This document shows positions 1 through 10,586 of a DNA stretch of 64,000 bases, piece by piece (the first letter of the stretch is position 1; each line of letters begins with the position of its first letter). The notes beneath the pieces were generated by a model that did not search any database, had not been told where the DNA came from, and saw nothing but the letters and a program-made list of their open reading frames with translations. A program made the position numbers and the translations under genes. Source of the DNA: Leptobrachium leishanense (Eukaryota > Chordata > Amphibia > Anura > Megophryidae); the NCBI GenBank assembly GCA_009667805.1, contig CM019066.1, positions 1,302,001 through 1,366,000 of the forward strand, given 5' to 3'.

Positions 1-247
1 AGCAGCGTCTGACATCTCCTAATCACGCACACACGCCGCTATGCCGCAGCTGCGCACTCAGTACGTCAGTACTAGCAGTTCAGCGTTCTCAGAAAAATGC
101 GTTCAAATTCCACTTGCGTTGCACGGCCGGACTTTTGTGCGGCCGTACATCATATATTGGCCGTCATTGCCCGTCATCTGCTGCTAGTGCGGCCGTAATT
201 ATGTGCGCCAGAACGCACGTTAAAAGTGCGCTGGTCTGACCCCAGCC
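1..247. mobile_element. Family A Harbinger-like MITE, right part (cut by window edge)
   Basis: The sequence matches the right half of the complete family A copies at 10587 and 61446, including the CACACACGCCGCT block, the GCGGCCGT block and the closing TCTGACCCCAGCC terminus followed by TAA. The left half lies outside the window. Complete copies use TAA or TTA as a 3-bp target duplication, which is typical of PIF/Harbinger. No coding capacity is seen. Confidence 0.75.
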
Positions 248-249
248 TA

Positions 250-440
250 ACTGCAGCTGTCTTCAGTTGTTCTTTGTTTATGGGTCTTTCTGCCTTTTGT
301 TTTGGATCATTGTCCCTCTGTACTGCGAAGCGTCGTCTAATCAACTTTGCTGCATTTGCCTGAATCTGGGCTGACCGTATATCTCTAAACGCTGCTGAAT
401 TCATCCGGCTGCTTCTGTCTTCTGTCACATCATCAATATT
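250..440 (-). pseudogene. Tc1-like transposase fragment (catalytic core remnant)
   Basis: On the minus strand this encodes a short piece matching the transposase of the nearly complete element at 38728-40367, around the second catalytic aspartate (motif RDNDPK, for MDNDPKHT in the better copy). The reading then jumps to the NKEQLKTAAV segment, so about 30 codons containing the third catalytic residue are deleted. It is a dead relic lying between a family A terminus and a family C element. No terminal inverted repeat of its own is visible. Confidence 0.8.
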
Positions 441-459
441 TTTTTGTCATGCCATTACA

Positions 460-1172
460 GGGCTCTATTACACTTTTTGCGCAGAAATGTGCGCGCGCGC
501 AAGAATGCATTAACGCGAGGGGCAAAACCCTGCGTGTTAACGTCTAACGAGAGTGACCCTGCGCGAACCCAGCGCGAGTGCAAGTTTGTGCGCGCCTCCC
601 GTACGTAACATTGTGAGCGCAAATGCGTTCGTGCGCTGGTACGCGGATGGTATTACAATCGATGCGCAAATTTTTACGAACGACGTTTGCGCGCATAATT
701 TTAACGTATTTTTAAAGCTGGTGGCAACTGCAAATCTGAACGTCCCGGCCGAACCCAAATACAACAGCACCGAAAAAAACAAATACAGCACAGAATATGT
801 GTAGAACATCCTACACATACCCAAACAATAAAATTGAGAGGTTGTGCGTGTTTTTAATATTGCTGCAGCATATATACTTAGATTGATTTTGACAGGCGCA
901 AAAACTGAACGGGAGACAATTGTGTTTTTTTTTTTCTAACATATTGTATCAATTGTGGTTCTTAATTCAGATTGTTTTTTCACAAGATTCAGCCAGTCTG
1001 CCCACTGATTTCTGCGCGCAACGTTAATGCACGCGCGTTTTTGCACGCAATATTTTTTGACGGATGTAAAAATGAGCTCGGATCGTAATACAAGCGTTAA
1101 TTTACGAGCGTTAACGTCTAATGCTGCGCGCAAAAAAATTTGCGAATTTGCGCGGAGAATGTAATAGAGCCC
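460..1172. mobile_element. Family C non-autonomous DNA element, complete copy
   Basis: The element starts GGGCTCTATTACA and ends TGTAATAGAGCCC. It is flanked on both sides by the trinucleotide ACA (457-459 and 1173-1175), read as a 3-bp target duplication. The interior is rich in GCGC and GCGTTAA motifs in inverted arrangement and has no coding capacity. Related copies lie at 9159-9888 and 62366-63065. A 3-bp duplication suggests PIF/Harbinger, but the target ACA/AAA is not the usual TWA, so the superfamily is uncertain. Confidence 0.75.
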
Positions 1173-1175
1173 ACA

Positions 1176-1645
1176 AGCTTTAAGGAAAATCAAGATGCAG
1201 TTAATAGATAGAATATACAGTATATTAGAGTAGAAGTGAACACTAATAGAACATCCCAGTGATGATTTACACTGTGCGTGGGACGCACTGTCCTCCTGTT
1301 TAATTTCTAAAATAAAAAAAAAAATCTGATTTTTTTTTATATACCTAATTAAACCTCTTTAAGAGCGTTCATTTTGATAGGCAGAAAAAAACGCTTACTT
1401 ATTCTTTTTTCTTTTTTTACTGTTGCAAAGCCAGTAACACCCTGTTAACAAAGAGAAAGTAAACAATTACCGAGTGTCACCACTCCCTGAAGTGATTAAT
1501 TGTTAACCAAGGGTATGTAGAGAGCAGGCTGGCGCAGGCCGATGGTTCGTCTCTAAAAGAATACGTTAACCTGCAGCTGGAAAAGTATGCAGGCTTCAAA
1601 TCCGCCACTTACAACAGTTACAAGCTTTTAGAAAGTGCTAACAAG
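1176..1645. other. Unassigned AT-rich spacer
   Basis: I see poly-A and poly-T runs but no reading frame, terminal repeat or tandem array that I can name. Confidence 0.5.
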
Positions 1646-1742
1646 GTCCGTAGCGCTGTACAATGGGAGAGACAGAATAACAAATATATGTAAAACACAC
1701 AGAACAGTAGGAGAGAGGACCCTGCTCAAGAGCTTACAATCT
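1646..1742 (-). repeat. L2-like LINE or SINE 3' tail fragment
   Basis: Read on the minus strand, the block contains the motif pair 'gagcagggtcctctc' and 'ttgtacagcgctacgg'. The same pair closes the L2-like LINE at 57180-57320. It is a short 3' fragment without coding sequence. Confidence 0.65.
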
Positions 1743-1767
1743 AAGAGGTGAGGGGTGACACGCTAGA

Positions 1768-2805
1768 GGGGTTATTCAGAGAGCACCAACATATTGGTGT
1801 TCTCCTGTTCGCGGCACTTCAACAACCTCAGCATTCACAGCAGGGTCCTCGAAGTGCGGAAAATCGTCCCGCCGAATGCATGTGCAGAAGTGCCGCAAAA
1901 GCGCTGAACAAATCGAAAAAAACACTGAAAAACTGCTAAATCGATCTGAAAAACCGCCAAATGCATCCAATGATCCGCCAAACAGACCGCCGAGTCAATC
2001 CAGATAAAGCCGATGACCCACCGAACAGACCGCCGACCAGCCGCAGAACAGGGGTAAAAAAAATGAGTGCATGAAAATTCCTGGACATATTATATAAGGT
2101 CCTATGAATAACAAAAAAAAAAGGTCTGTTACAGAATAAAAAAAAAAGTCGTAAAAAAAGTCGGAAATAAAATTTTCCCCCAAAAAATTCAGAAAAATGC
2201 CTAAATATCCTAAAAAATAAACAAATAAAGAGACTTTGCTGCAAATGAAAAAAATATGCAGTTGAATAAATATTTAAGAGAAACAGGGAATTTTTTTAAC
2301 ATTGAAATGGGATTCGCCTGTTAAGGCAAGGGTCAGACTGAGGCAGTGCGAACGCGCGTGCAGGCGCACTTAATCACGGCCGTAGTAGCAGCAAATGACG
2401 GGCAATGACGGCCAATATACGAAGTACGGTCGCACTAAAGTCCGGCTGCGCAACGCAAGTGGAAGATGAACGCATTTTTTCGAGAACGTAAAACCGCTAG
2501 TACGGTTGTACAGAGTGCGCTGCGTCCACTAGCGGCGTGTGTGCGTGAATTGGAGATGTCAGACGCTGCTAATGTCCGGCCAACATAACGTCCAGATGCA
2601 CAAAGTGTTTTATTGATGATCCGTACAAAATCACGGACGAAAAATGTGCATCGTATGACCGCTATCGCGTACTCCGTGAAAAAATGCGTCCACTCGTTCG
2701 AACGCACTTTTTCACAGACAACGCGAAAATGCGTTCGTCTGACCCTAGCCTTAAACCTGTCGAATGAAATCACTGAAAATCAGGGCATTTCTCTGATAAT
2801 ATGGT
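1768..2805. mobile_element. Family D DNA element, interrupted by a family A MITE
   Basis: It begins GGGTTATTCAGAGAGCACC, the terminus shared with the copies at 11605 and 34375. It contains the family's AT-rich core and the conserved stretch AACCTGTCGAA...AAAATCAGGGCATTTC. A family A element is inserted at 2325-2750. The right terminus is missing: family similarity ends near 2805. Short frames on the minus strand are low-complexity and not genes. Confidence 0.65.
2325..2750. mobile_element. Family A Harbinger-like MITE, complete copy nested in family D
   Basis: The termini are GGCAAGGGTCAGAC and GTCTGACCCTAGCC, flanked by TAA on the left and TTA on the right. The flanks rejoin to the GATTCGCCTGTTTAAACC stretch seen uninterrupted in the other family D copies, so this element inserted into D. 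The length of 426 bp equals the copy at 10587. Confidence 0.8.
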
Positions 2806-3009
2806 GAAACACATATTATCGATCTATTTCTTCATATCGGCACCATAGATAACGACAGGCTTGTTACTATCCATGGTACTAATACTGACAAAATGGATTG
2901 TATCAAAATTCATTGCTGAATTGAAAACATACGGACGGACTGTGAGAAGATAATCCAGCTGTATGTGTTCTGCAAAGAAAAAAACAGACCTCGTTATACA
3001 TTTAAAATA

Positions 3010-3447
3010 AGTTAGGAAGAACCCTAAATATTAACCCAAAAAATGCAAAAATAATCCTAACAAATAAATAAATGCAGACACTTATTGCTGTAAGTGAAAA
3101 AAATAAATGCTTTAAGATATATGGAACAAGTGAAAAAAGTGACTGACGATACGAAATTCCGAAATCAGCAGCGGAACTGAAACAGACTCGAAACGATCCG
3201 AAAATATGTTGTCCGAAATGAACCGAATCGGAAATGAAATCGCGAATAGAACGAAAATGACTTGCGATTTTATAAATTTCATGTCCATACGAAATAACTA
3301 AAAAAAAATTGTTTCGTATCGGGAAATATTTCGGATGGTGTGTATTTCGTTGTCGGTCCAGTTCGGAACATCGGATGAATCCAGAGCACCGAATCGGCCC
3401 GCTTCATGAGAAAAACGAAACGGTACGAAATGAATCGTACATCCCTA
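3010..3447. mobile_element. hAT-like element, right part (same family as 36901-41082)
   Basis: The AAATAAATAAATGCAGACAC block also occurs near 40745, inside the 36901-41082 element. The right end reads CGTACATCCCTA, the complement of the TAGGGATG terminus common to several elements here. Many TTCGG/CCGAA motifs fill the interior. The left end is not identifiable, so no duplication can be tested. Confidence 0.55.
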
Positions 3448-3796
3448 GTAATTTTCATTCCCGTTGTGATTTTTATTTCATACACTTATATACTAATAAT
3501 TTGAGAAGAAATTGCACAGGAATAGCAAATTTTAATCCAAAATAGTCGACCTTATTAAATCAGTTACAAAAAGAAGGTTTAAGGGTCTATTCACAAAGCA
3601 CTGAAACTGCGCGAACTTCGGTGATTCCATTTCGCTGAAAATACGGTGAATTCACTATTTAAGGAATGGTCACCGTGTTTTGCCAAATTTGGAGTCGCCA
3701 AAGAAGTTATCGGACATCAGCAAAAACCGTCTAATTGCACCGATAGCTGCCGAATTGCCATCAACGAATTCCACCGAACAAAAAAAAGAAAAGAAG

Positions 3797-3876
3797 TCCA
3801 GGACATACTTGAAAACGAGAGAAATCTCAATGTATCCTTCCTGGTAAAATACTTTGCAAATAAATAAATAAATAAA
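3797..3876 (+). repeat. 3' tail of the LINE found at 24258-27116
   Basis: The block 'ccaggacatacttgaaaac...ctcaatgtatccttcctggtaaaat', followed by AAATAAATAAATAAAT, matches the 3' end of the minus-strand LINE at 24258. It also matches the tail of the SINE at 50330. It could be a severely truncated LINE or a SINE tail. Confidence 0.75.
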
Positions 3877-4051
3877 GTCTCCTAATCTCTGAATAATAAT
3901 AAATATATATATTAATAATAATAATAAATATAATCACCAATAAAAATGTGTCTAAAAAATGTCCTTTAAAAAAAATAAGAAAAATAAAAATGTGGTTTAA
4001 AAAGTACAAAAAGGTCTTTTAAAAATAAATGACAAATTCATTGCAAAAAAA

Positions 4052-5366
4052 ATACTAGTATCGGTATCGGTGCCGATACCGGGTACTGCAGGAGTACTTG
4101 GTACTCATGCAGTACCCCCGATATTTTCCCCGATACCGGAAGCCGGCATTGAGCCAGCTTGCCGGCATCCGAGGGGCTGGGGCGGCTGTCCGAATGCTCT
4201 ACCTCCGCGTTCTTTCATACTCACCTTCCTGAGCGACGCCGGGAAAGTCTTTGCGCGTGCGCACACGCACGGAAACTTTCCCGGCGTTGCTCAGGAAGGT
4301 AAGTATGAACGCGGTGAGCAGCTGCAGGGCCTGTCCGAATGCCGATAGAGCATTCGGACGGGCACCTGGAGCTCTCCGTGATCATACTTACCTTCCTGAG
4401 CGACGCCGGGAAAGTTTCCGCGCATGCGCTCGTTGGAAGGCCCCCAGCCGCCATCACGTGGGACCATGTGATCTTGGCTGGGGGCCTTCCAACCAGCGCA
4501 CGAGCAAAGACTTTCCCGGCACCGCTCAGGAAGATAAGTATGATCGCGGAGAGTGCCAGGTGAGCTGGGGCAGTATCCACGAGCTGGGGGGCAAATCCAT
4601 GAGCTGGGGGGCAAATCCCCGAGCTGGGGGCAAATCCATGAGCTGGGGGGGCATATCTATGAGCTAGGGGGCAAATTCATGAGCTGGGGCATATCCATGA
4701 GCTGGGGCAAATCCGTGAGCTGGGGCAGTATCCATGTGCTGGGGCATATCCATGAGCTGGGGCAAATTCATGAGCTGGGGCAGTATCCATGTGCTGGGGC
4801 ATATCCATGAGCTGGGGCAAATCCATGAGCTGGGGGCATAATCCATGAGCTGGGGGCATAATCCATGAGCTGGGGGGCAAATCCATGAGTTGGGGGCATA
4901 TCCATGAGCTGGGGCATATCCATGAGCTGGGGCAATATCTATGAGAGCTGGGGGCATATCCATGAGCTGGGGGCATATCCATGAGCTGGGGGCAATATCT
5001 ATATGAGCTGGGGGCAATATCTATGAGAGCTGGGGGCGTATCCTTGAGAGCTGGGGCATAATCCATGAAAGCTAGGGGGCATATCTATGAGAGCTGGGGG
5101 CAATATCTGAGAGCTGGGGGCATATCCATGAGAGCTGGGGCATAATCCATGAAAGCTAGGGGGCATATCCATGAGCTGGGGGCATATCTATGAGAGCTGG
5201 GGGGCATATCCATGAGAGCTGGGGGCATTTTTATATGAGGTCTGTTCTTATTGGAAAGCGGTCACATGACATAAAAAAAGTATCGGTGCTCGGTATCGGT
5301 GAGTACTTGATAAAAAGTATCAGTACTCGTACTCGGTCTTAAAAAAGTGGTATCGGTGCATCCCTA
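4052..5366. mobile_element. hAT-like non-autonomous element with internal minisatellite
   Basis: The right terminus, read inward, is TAGGGATGCACCGATACC. The left end has a damaged version (TAGTATCGGTATCGGTGCC). The flanks CAAAAAAA and CAAAAAAT match 7/8 as an 8-bp duplication, but both are A-rich, so this is weak. Between 4160 and 4555 is GC-rich inverted sequence. The rest is a tandem array. No transposase is encoded. Confidence 0.6.
4555..5235. repeat. Minisatellite, unit about 18-19 bp (GAGCTGGGGGCATATCCAT)
   Basis: About 35 head-to-tail copies vary in G-run length, with some longer units (TATCTATGAGAGCTGG). All frames are open through much of the array on both strands, which explains the long minus-strand frames; these are not genes. 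The unit resembles the 29-bp unit at 42880-43432 and 44262-46045. Confidence 0.95.
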
Positions 5367-5472
5367 CAAAAAATAAAAGTGTTTTTTTGCTAGAAACAGA
5401 AAAATATAAAAAAGATATTACATTTTTGTACATTGAAACCTTTGTGATTCTCCTGTTTAAACCTGTCGGATT

Positions 5473-6487
5473 GGGGGCGTGGTCAGCCGTCGAAGAGACC
5501 AGACGCTCTTTAGAGGAGCTCTGATTCAGCGTATTGTTTTGGGGTCTCCCTACCGCTTTTTCTATACCCGATGACTACGGGTTGCTCCCCCCCGGACCAG
5601 AGACTTACTCTGAAGCTGCTCGCTGTCTCCACCACGAGGCCGGCAGCCATCTTGCGGTCTGCCGCCCGACTCCGGATTTCTCCTCGCCCTAACGCACTGG
5701 GCGCTTTCTCAGGCCCTGACGCTGAGCCGGCGGCTGTGGGGGCGGTGGGCCACGTCTCCTGGCGGTCCCGGCTGTCTGTGGGTCAGATGAGACTGGAGGC
5801 ACGGTGGCAGTAGCTGAGGGCCTGGACGCCTGTCTGTGGCTATTGCAGGCAGAAGATGATGACGCCCCGATGACCAGGGGCTTTTTGAAACGGATGATGG
5901 CGGTGCTTCGGAGCGTCAGAGAAAGAGTGACCCAGAAGGAAGCGGAGGTGAGCTGCGGAGCGTCGGATCCCCCAAGCGAAGCCAAGTTGCGGAGACGGTC
6001 TGCCGATGCACCTGACTGTAAGACCGTGGATGAATCCTGTGAGGAGGGGAAGGTCTCGGAATCCCTGTTCTTACAGACGGAAGAGTTGGCGCCGACAGGT
6101 GACGCCGATGTGCTTCCCATTTCCGGATCTCTGGGTGGTGCGAGGCCTGATGGTTCGGTGATAGGGCCTGAGGGCCCTAAGAGCGGTCTGAAGATGGAGG
6201 AGCACTCCATAGGGTTGACTGAGAGGAAGCCGCGGTCTAGATTTCTTGCCCTGTCCCTTGTCCTGCCGGTGGTTGGAGCCTTTGCATATGGGGCTGATGT
6301 CCTCCATCATGTTGCGGTTTGGAAACTAAGGGTGGTGTGGGACTGACTCTCCGACATCGACGCGGCATAGGTGACATGCCTTGGATGCGAAAAATTACCT
6401 GCCTTTTGATGCTTTTATATATTTTGCAGTTTGATGTACTGATGACATATTTTCCAAAATAAAAATTTTGAATAAAAAAACCCCAAA
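5473..6487 (+). mobile_element. Short L1-like retroposon with 14-bp target duplication
   Basis: The insert starts GGGGGCGTGGTCAGCC, typical of vertebrate L1/Tx1-type 5' ends, and finishes with AAAATAAAAATTTTGAATA and an A-rich tail. The flanks AAACCTGTCGGATT at 5459-5472 and 6488-6501 are identical. This is a LINE-machinery duplication of 14 bp placed inside a family D element. At 1.0 kb, with both ends present and no reverse transcriptase, it is either internally deleted or a genuine non-autonomous retroposon. Confidence 0.75.
5804..6346 (+). CDS. Hypothetical 180-codon frame in the L1-like retroposon
   Basis: This frame begins at a GTG and is open upstream only to a stop near 5720, so no convincing ATG start is present at its head. 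The product is acidic and Ser/Glu-rich in the middle. A hydrophobic stretch lies near residues 148-165 (LALSLVLPVVGAFAYGA). I recognise no domain and see no ORF1p coiled coil or RRM. It may be a remnant of an ORF1 region or chance openness in GC-rich DNA. It sits entirely within the retroposon and probably has no host function. Confidence 0.2.
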   Translation: MAVAEGLDACLWLLQAEDDDAPMTRGFLKRMMAVLRSVRERVTQKEAEVSCGASDPPSEAKLRRRSADAPDCKTVDESCEEGKVSESLFLQTEELAPTGDADVLPISGSLGGARPDGSVIGPEGPKSGLKMEEHSIGLTERKPRSRFLALSLVLPVVGAFAYGADVLHHVAVWKLRVVWD

Positions 6488-6774
6488 AAACCTGTCGGAT
6501 TGAACCACCGAAAATCAGGGCATTTCACCGCCGGAATGTTGGTGCAGTTCAGTGTTCTGTGAATTGAAGACACAATAGTCGTCTATTGGACAATTTCAGT
6601 GCCGGCGAACGCTGCCAAATTGCATCGAATTGCACTGTATTTCGCTGTCATTTCGCCTGTATATGGTGAATTGACAACTTATAAACGAATTGCCCCCAAA
6701 TTCCACCGAACAATGATATTCAGTGTTCAGTGCAATTCAGGGGCCATTTTGAAGGTTAGTGAATAACCCCTTTA

Positions 6775-8315
6775 GTTTTCAGCTAATTCGGCGGAAGACA
6801 TACAGGTCGCTGTGCATCGCCCCTCTGTTTCGCCACGCAATGGATAATTGCTTGTATCTCAAAGTTTACATTGTTTCTTTAATCATCTCTGCGCAGAATT
6901 TCTTTTTCTGAATATGTGCAATACACCGCCACGCTCGCCTACTAAAGTAAGGCATAGCTTACTCTCAAAACACATCACTGTTTCTCGTTTACAGATTAAA
7001 TCAAGATTCACATTAAGCTCTTAACTACTGTAAAACCTGTTTGTCTGCATTTTCCACTTGTAAACGTGTTTGCGCATTCTGCTTTGTCCCTGCAATACCA
7101 GAACTGTACACTAGGTGTCCCCCAAGCTCAGATCCATCTGCTAAGAATCACCACATGAAGCAGCCCATGTTATCCTCCTTCAGTGCCAAATCATTTTACC
7201 AGCAATGCCATGGAAAGCAATCATACAGGCCCCTATTCCACCCTTGGGCCTGTTTCCAACCTAGGGCCCTAGCCCCCATTTTTGGTTAGGATAATGTCTC
7301 ATGCAGTTATCTTATTGAGGGGAATTGCTATTCTACTCTTGGTGTAAACTGGGCATGCGGCTCATGTGTAGCTCTTCCTTTGCGTGTCCTTAGAGTAAAT
7401 TAACGTCTCCTATACCTTGTAAAGGAGTTGTTAATTTGCACCGAAAGGATGGAAGAGCAAGCTATTCCAAGGTAGCCTGCGCCTCCATTCAGGAGACAGT
7501 ATTCCTCACAGAAATACCGTCTCGAAGCTGGTGTTAAGTGATTTTGCATTTCCAAAGTCACTTAATACACCGACCTAACCACCCCCCTAAAAATCCCTTA
7601 CTTGCCTCTCACCCCATGGTGGAGTCGTGATCCGCTGATTCCAGCAGGAGAGTGAGACTGGGACCATATAGTCCAGGACGCGCAGTATGGCTCCGTGGAG
7701 TATGGCAGTGTCGAGCTGCCCTGCGCTTCGTTCCAGGGCTAGGCGCTAACAAAGCGTCAACCTCGTAACAGCTGCTCTAAACCGGAGGGGGTAAGCAGAA
7801 TCTCCAGTCTCTGTTTTTGCGTTAGCTGTTGAATATGTCCCCAGTTAGTAACGCAGAGCCGATTAGGCAGGATATCGGCATATTTGGGAGCTGCTGAAGG
7901 ATGCCGGCATTGTTTCCATGCATATGGAACTACTATAGTCCAATAGACACTTCATGGAGCCAAGTGTAACCCTGCGCGAGCTTGTGCATGCAGGGTCGCC
8001 CAGAGGCTGCGGAAGGACGCTGAGGCCGTGGAAGGACTGCATGCAGACCAAAGGGTCCAACACGACTCCATGGACTCCTGGAGCTGATACCAGCTGCACG
8101 GCGGCGCTGCCATTATCTGTTATTTTTCTCCTAAATATCTCTACCTAATGCTGATATCAGTTAACAGCTAACTATTGATTCGGCACAAGCCTTTGACACA
8201 GCGGCTCGGTCGTAAAAGAGTCGGAAACAGGGATCCGCTGAGATTTATCGTCTTGTTACGATTTTTTACTTTAGTTCCTTTCCCTGTTACCGACCAGGTC
8301 AGAATCAGACCCATT
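6775..8315. other. Unassigned single-copy-looking stretch
   Basis: I see no terminal repeats, tandem arrays or convincing reading frames. Short frames at 7041-7289 and 7863-8148 look like chance openness. Confidence 0.45.
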
Positions 8316-8323
8316 TAGCCTAT

Positions 8324-8452
8324 CTGGGGTCAGCAACCTTGGCCCTCCAGATGTTTTGGAAGTGCATTTCCCATGAGGATCTGCTAATCCACTAAGTGGC
8401 AGAGCATCATGGGAGGTGGAGTCATCTGGAGGGCCGAAGTTGCGGACCCCTG
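8324..8452. mobile_element. Small hAT-type MITE (GGGGTCAGCAACCTTGG family)
   Basis: The terminus CTGGGGTCAGCAACC faces the end GCGGACCCCTGG as an imperfect inverted repeat. The arms carry CTTGGCCCTCCAGATG and CATCTGGAGGGCC. Related diverged copies occur near 8815-8935, 21700-21810, 51398-51530 and 51537-51676. Confidence 0.7.
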
Positions 8453-8814
8453 GTAGATATTCGTGCACATGTATACATATTAAATATATATATATCTGCT
8501 ACCTTTCAGCCTGTAACTTTATGAGCAGACGGGAGGCTTTATATTTATCCGCATATTCGGTTTTTCACTTTTTTTGTGGCATCAAACTGATCACACACAC
8601 ACGGCACGTACTGCTTTTTATCCTCAGTCTTCCTGTGGCTCTCATTACCTGCCTTTGCTAAAAATTCATGCTGGAAAAAAAATCCACCCATCCCAGCACA
8701 ACGAGTCGCATATTTTTTACATACATACGCTTGTCTGAACCTGTCCGACGTGCTCTTTCAGTGAAAACTCGCGTTTGTAGAGACAATGCTTCTCTGTCTG
8801 AAGCGAATAAAAAC

Positions 8815-8935
8815 CTAGCCCCCACCAGAGCATTATTATGCTGTGCCCACGGCATCCAGGTGTGCCAGAAGAACTACATGTCCTAGGATGCTCAACCAAC
8901 ACTGAGCGGCTGAGCATCTTGAGGCATGCAGTCCA
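8815..8935. mobile_element. Diverged copy of the small CATGTCCTAGGATGCT MITE family
   Basis: The central 'gaactacatgtcctaggatgctca...gctgagcatc...catgcag' resembles the core of 51537-51676. The ends are degraded. Confidence 0.45.
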
Positions 8936-9014
8936 GAAACATATGATATACCAGCGTTAGCCGTCCGTGTTCTTTAAAGAATCAGAAGCAAATGTACAGA
9001 TTTTAAATGGTTGA

Positions 9015-10087
9015 GGCCGGTGTCAGATGAGTGCACTAGGTGTGCCCGTACTGACGTGCCTACTGGCGTCTGTAGGAGCGTTATGATACTGCGACGGGGC
9101 CGGTTACACGCTGTAGCGCATGCACGAATTGAGCACACTACAAGCATCTGTTCACAAAGGGCTCTATTAACTGCTTCGCGCAAAGGTGTACGCGCAGTGC
9201 AATTTTTTTCGCGCGCAGCGTTAAACCTTAACACGTGTAAATTAACTCCTGTATCACAATCCGAGTGCATTTTTTCATCCTTCAAAAAATAGCCGTGTAA
9301 AAAAGACACGCAAAAACGCGTGCACATTAACGTTGCGTGCAGAAATCAGTGTGCGGACTGGTTTTTTTTCACACGATTCAGCCAATCTGAATTAAGAACC
9401 ACAATTGTCTCCCGTTCAGTTTTTGCGCCTGTCAAAAACAATCTGAGTATATATACTGCAGCAATAATAAAAACACGCACAACCTCTCAATTTTATTGTT
9501 TGGGTATGTGTAGAATGTGTAACTATACTGTGCTGTATTTTTTTTTCAGGCTGGTGTATTTGGTTTCGGCCAGAACGTTCAGATTTGCCGTTACCACCAG
9601 CTGTTAAAATTATGCGCGCAAACGCTGTGCATTAAAATTTGAGCATAGATTGTAATACCATCCGCGTGCCAGCGCACAAACGCATTTGCGCTCACAATGT
9701 TAAGTATAGGACGCGCAAAGTACATTACGCTCGCAAAGGGTTCGCGCAGGTTCACCCGCGGTAGACGTTAACGCGCATTTTTTGCACAGACATTGTAATA
9801 CGATGTTCCCGCGCAAAGGATTTTTCCCCTCGCGTTAATGCGTTTTTGCGCACGCGTTAACATTTGCGTGGAGTATTTAATAGAGCCCAAAGTCTTCCCG
9901 TCAAGACGCTAGACGTGCGTTGACGGGGCTGCAAAGCGCGATCCTCCATAGGGGGAAAAACGAGCCTTGCAGCGCTGAGCACACTAACTGCGTTCAGCGA
10001 GGTGGCCAGACGGGCATCAAGTTCAAGTAACGTCCACTCTCACGGACGTTCTTTCCGCTCTCCAAAGACGCTCATCTGACCCCAGCC
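9015..10087. mobile_element. Family B Harbinger-like element carrying a nested family C element
   Basis: The termini are GGCCGGTGTCAGATGAG and CATCTGACCCCAGCC, with TGA on the left and TTA on the right as a damaged 3-bp duplication. Outside the nested insert the sequence matches 59889-60235, including the CGACGGGGCC, GCGCTGAGCACACTAAC and GACGTT blocks. The copy abuts a palindromic MITE at 10091. Confidence 0.75.
9159..9888. mobile_element. Family C non-autonomous element, nested in family B
   Basis: It starts GGGCTCTATTAAC and ends TTAATAGAGCCC. AAA flanks it on both sides (9156-9158 and 9889-9891). Removing it rejoins the family B sequence. The 730-bp length is close to the 713-bp copy at 460. 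The interior consists of GCGCAA/TTGCGC-rich inverted arms with no coding capacity. Confidence 0.8.
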
Positions 10088-10090
10088 TTA

Positions 10091-10272
10091 CAGGGTTATT
10101 CAGAGAGAGGTGAAAAGCAGGAGAATGACTGGAGAATGAAAAATTCTAGGTCAAAATAGCCGATTTGGAAAGTGAGATGAAAGGGAGAATTTTTCTGGTT
10201 TGGCTATTTTGACCTAGAATTTTTAATTCTCCAGCCATTCTCCTGCTTTTCACCTCCCTCTGAATAACCCTG
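10091..10272. mobile_element. Palindromic MITE with TA flanks
   Basis: The whole 182-bp sequence is one inverted repeat. CAGGGTTATTCAGAGAG at the left mirrors CTCTGAATAACCCTG at the right, and inner arms such as TTCTAGGTCAAAATAGCC match TTGACCTAGAATTTT. TA lies on both sides (10089-10090, 10273-10274), fitting a Tc1/mariner-type target. The terminus resembles that of family D. A second copy is at 49947-50115. Confidence 0.85.
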
Positions 10273-10586
10273 TATGTCTTTCACAACTAGCTACACTCCA
10301 TAGCTCTCTCATATTTAACATACCCCTCCCTCAGGTGTCCCTACTTTTGGGGACAGTCCCTATTTTGGGCCTAAATTCTTTTTTTAGGGGCTCCTCCATA
10401 AATCTGGCTGTGTGCGGGTGTGTCACAGAACTTCAAAGAAATATAACTAAGAACAATGCGTCGTGATCTGTAAAAAAAATGTTTGAAGAACTTGCTGAGT
10501 GTAAATAAGTTACCGTGTTCTTGTTCTAAATTATATCTATATTGAGATTAATGACCCTGATAGGACGTGGGTGTGAAGTCGTCTAA

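Larger units (their letters stand above)
3583..6770. mobile_element. Family D-like element, composite with two nested insertions
   Basis: The left end is GGGTCTATTCAC, preceded by TTAA. The right end is GTGAATAACCCC, followed by TTTA. The outer parts carry the 'ttccaccgaac', 'aaaatcagggcatttcac' and 'attgcaccga' blocks of family D. Inside lie a LINE/SINE tail (3797-3876), a hAT (4052-5366) and a retroposon (5473-6487). The TTAA-like flank is imperfect, so the target type is not settled. Confidence 0.6.

Noticed and set aside
4221..4667. Overlapping frames of 107-138 codons on both strands
   Set aside because: They lie in GC-rich inverted arms of a hAT and read into a minisatellite; no domain and no single coherent frame.
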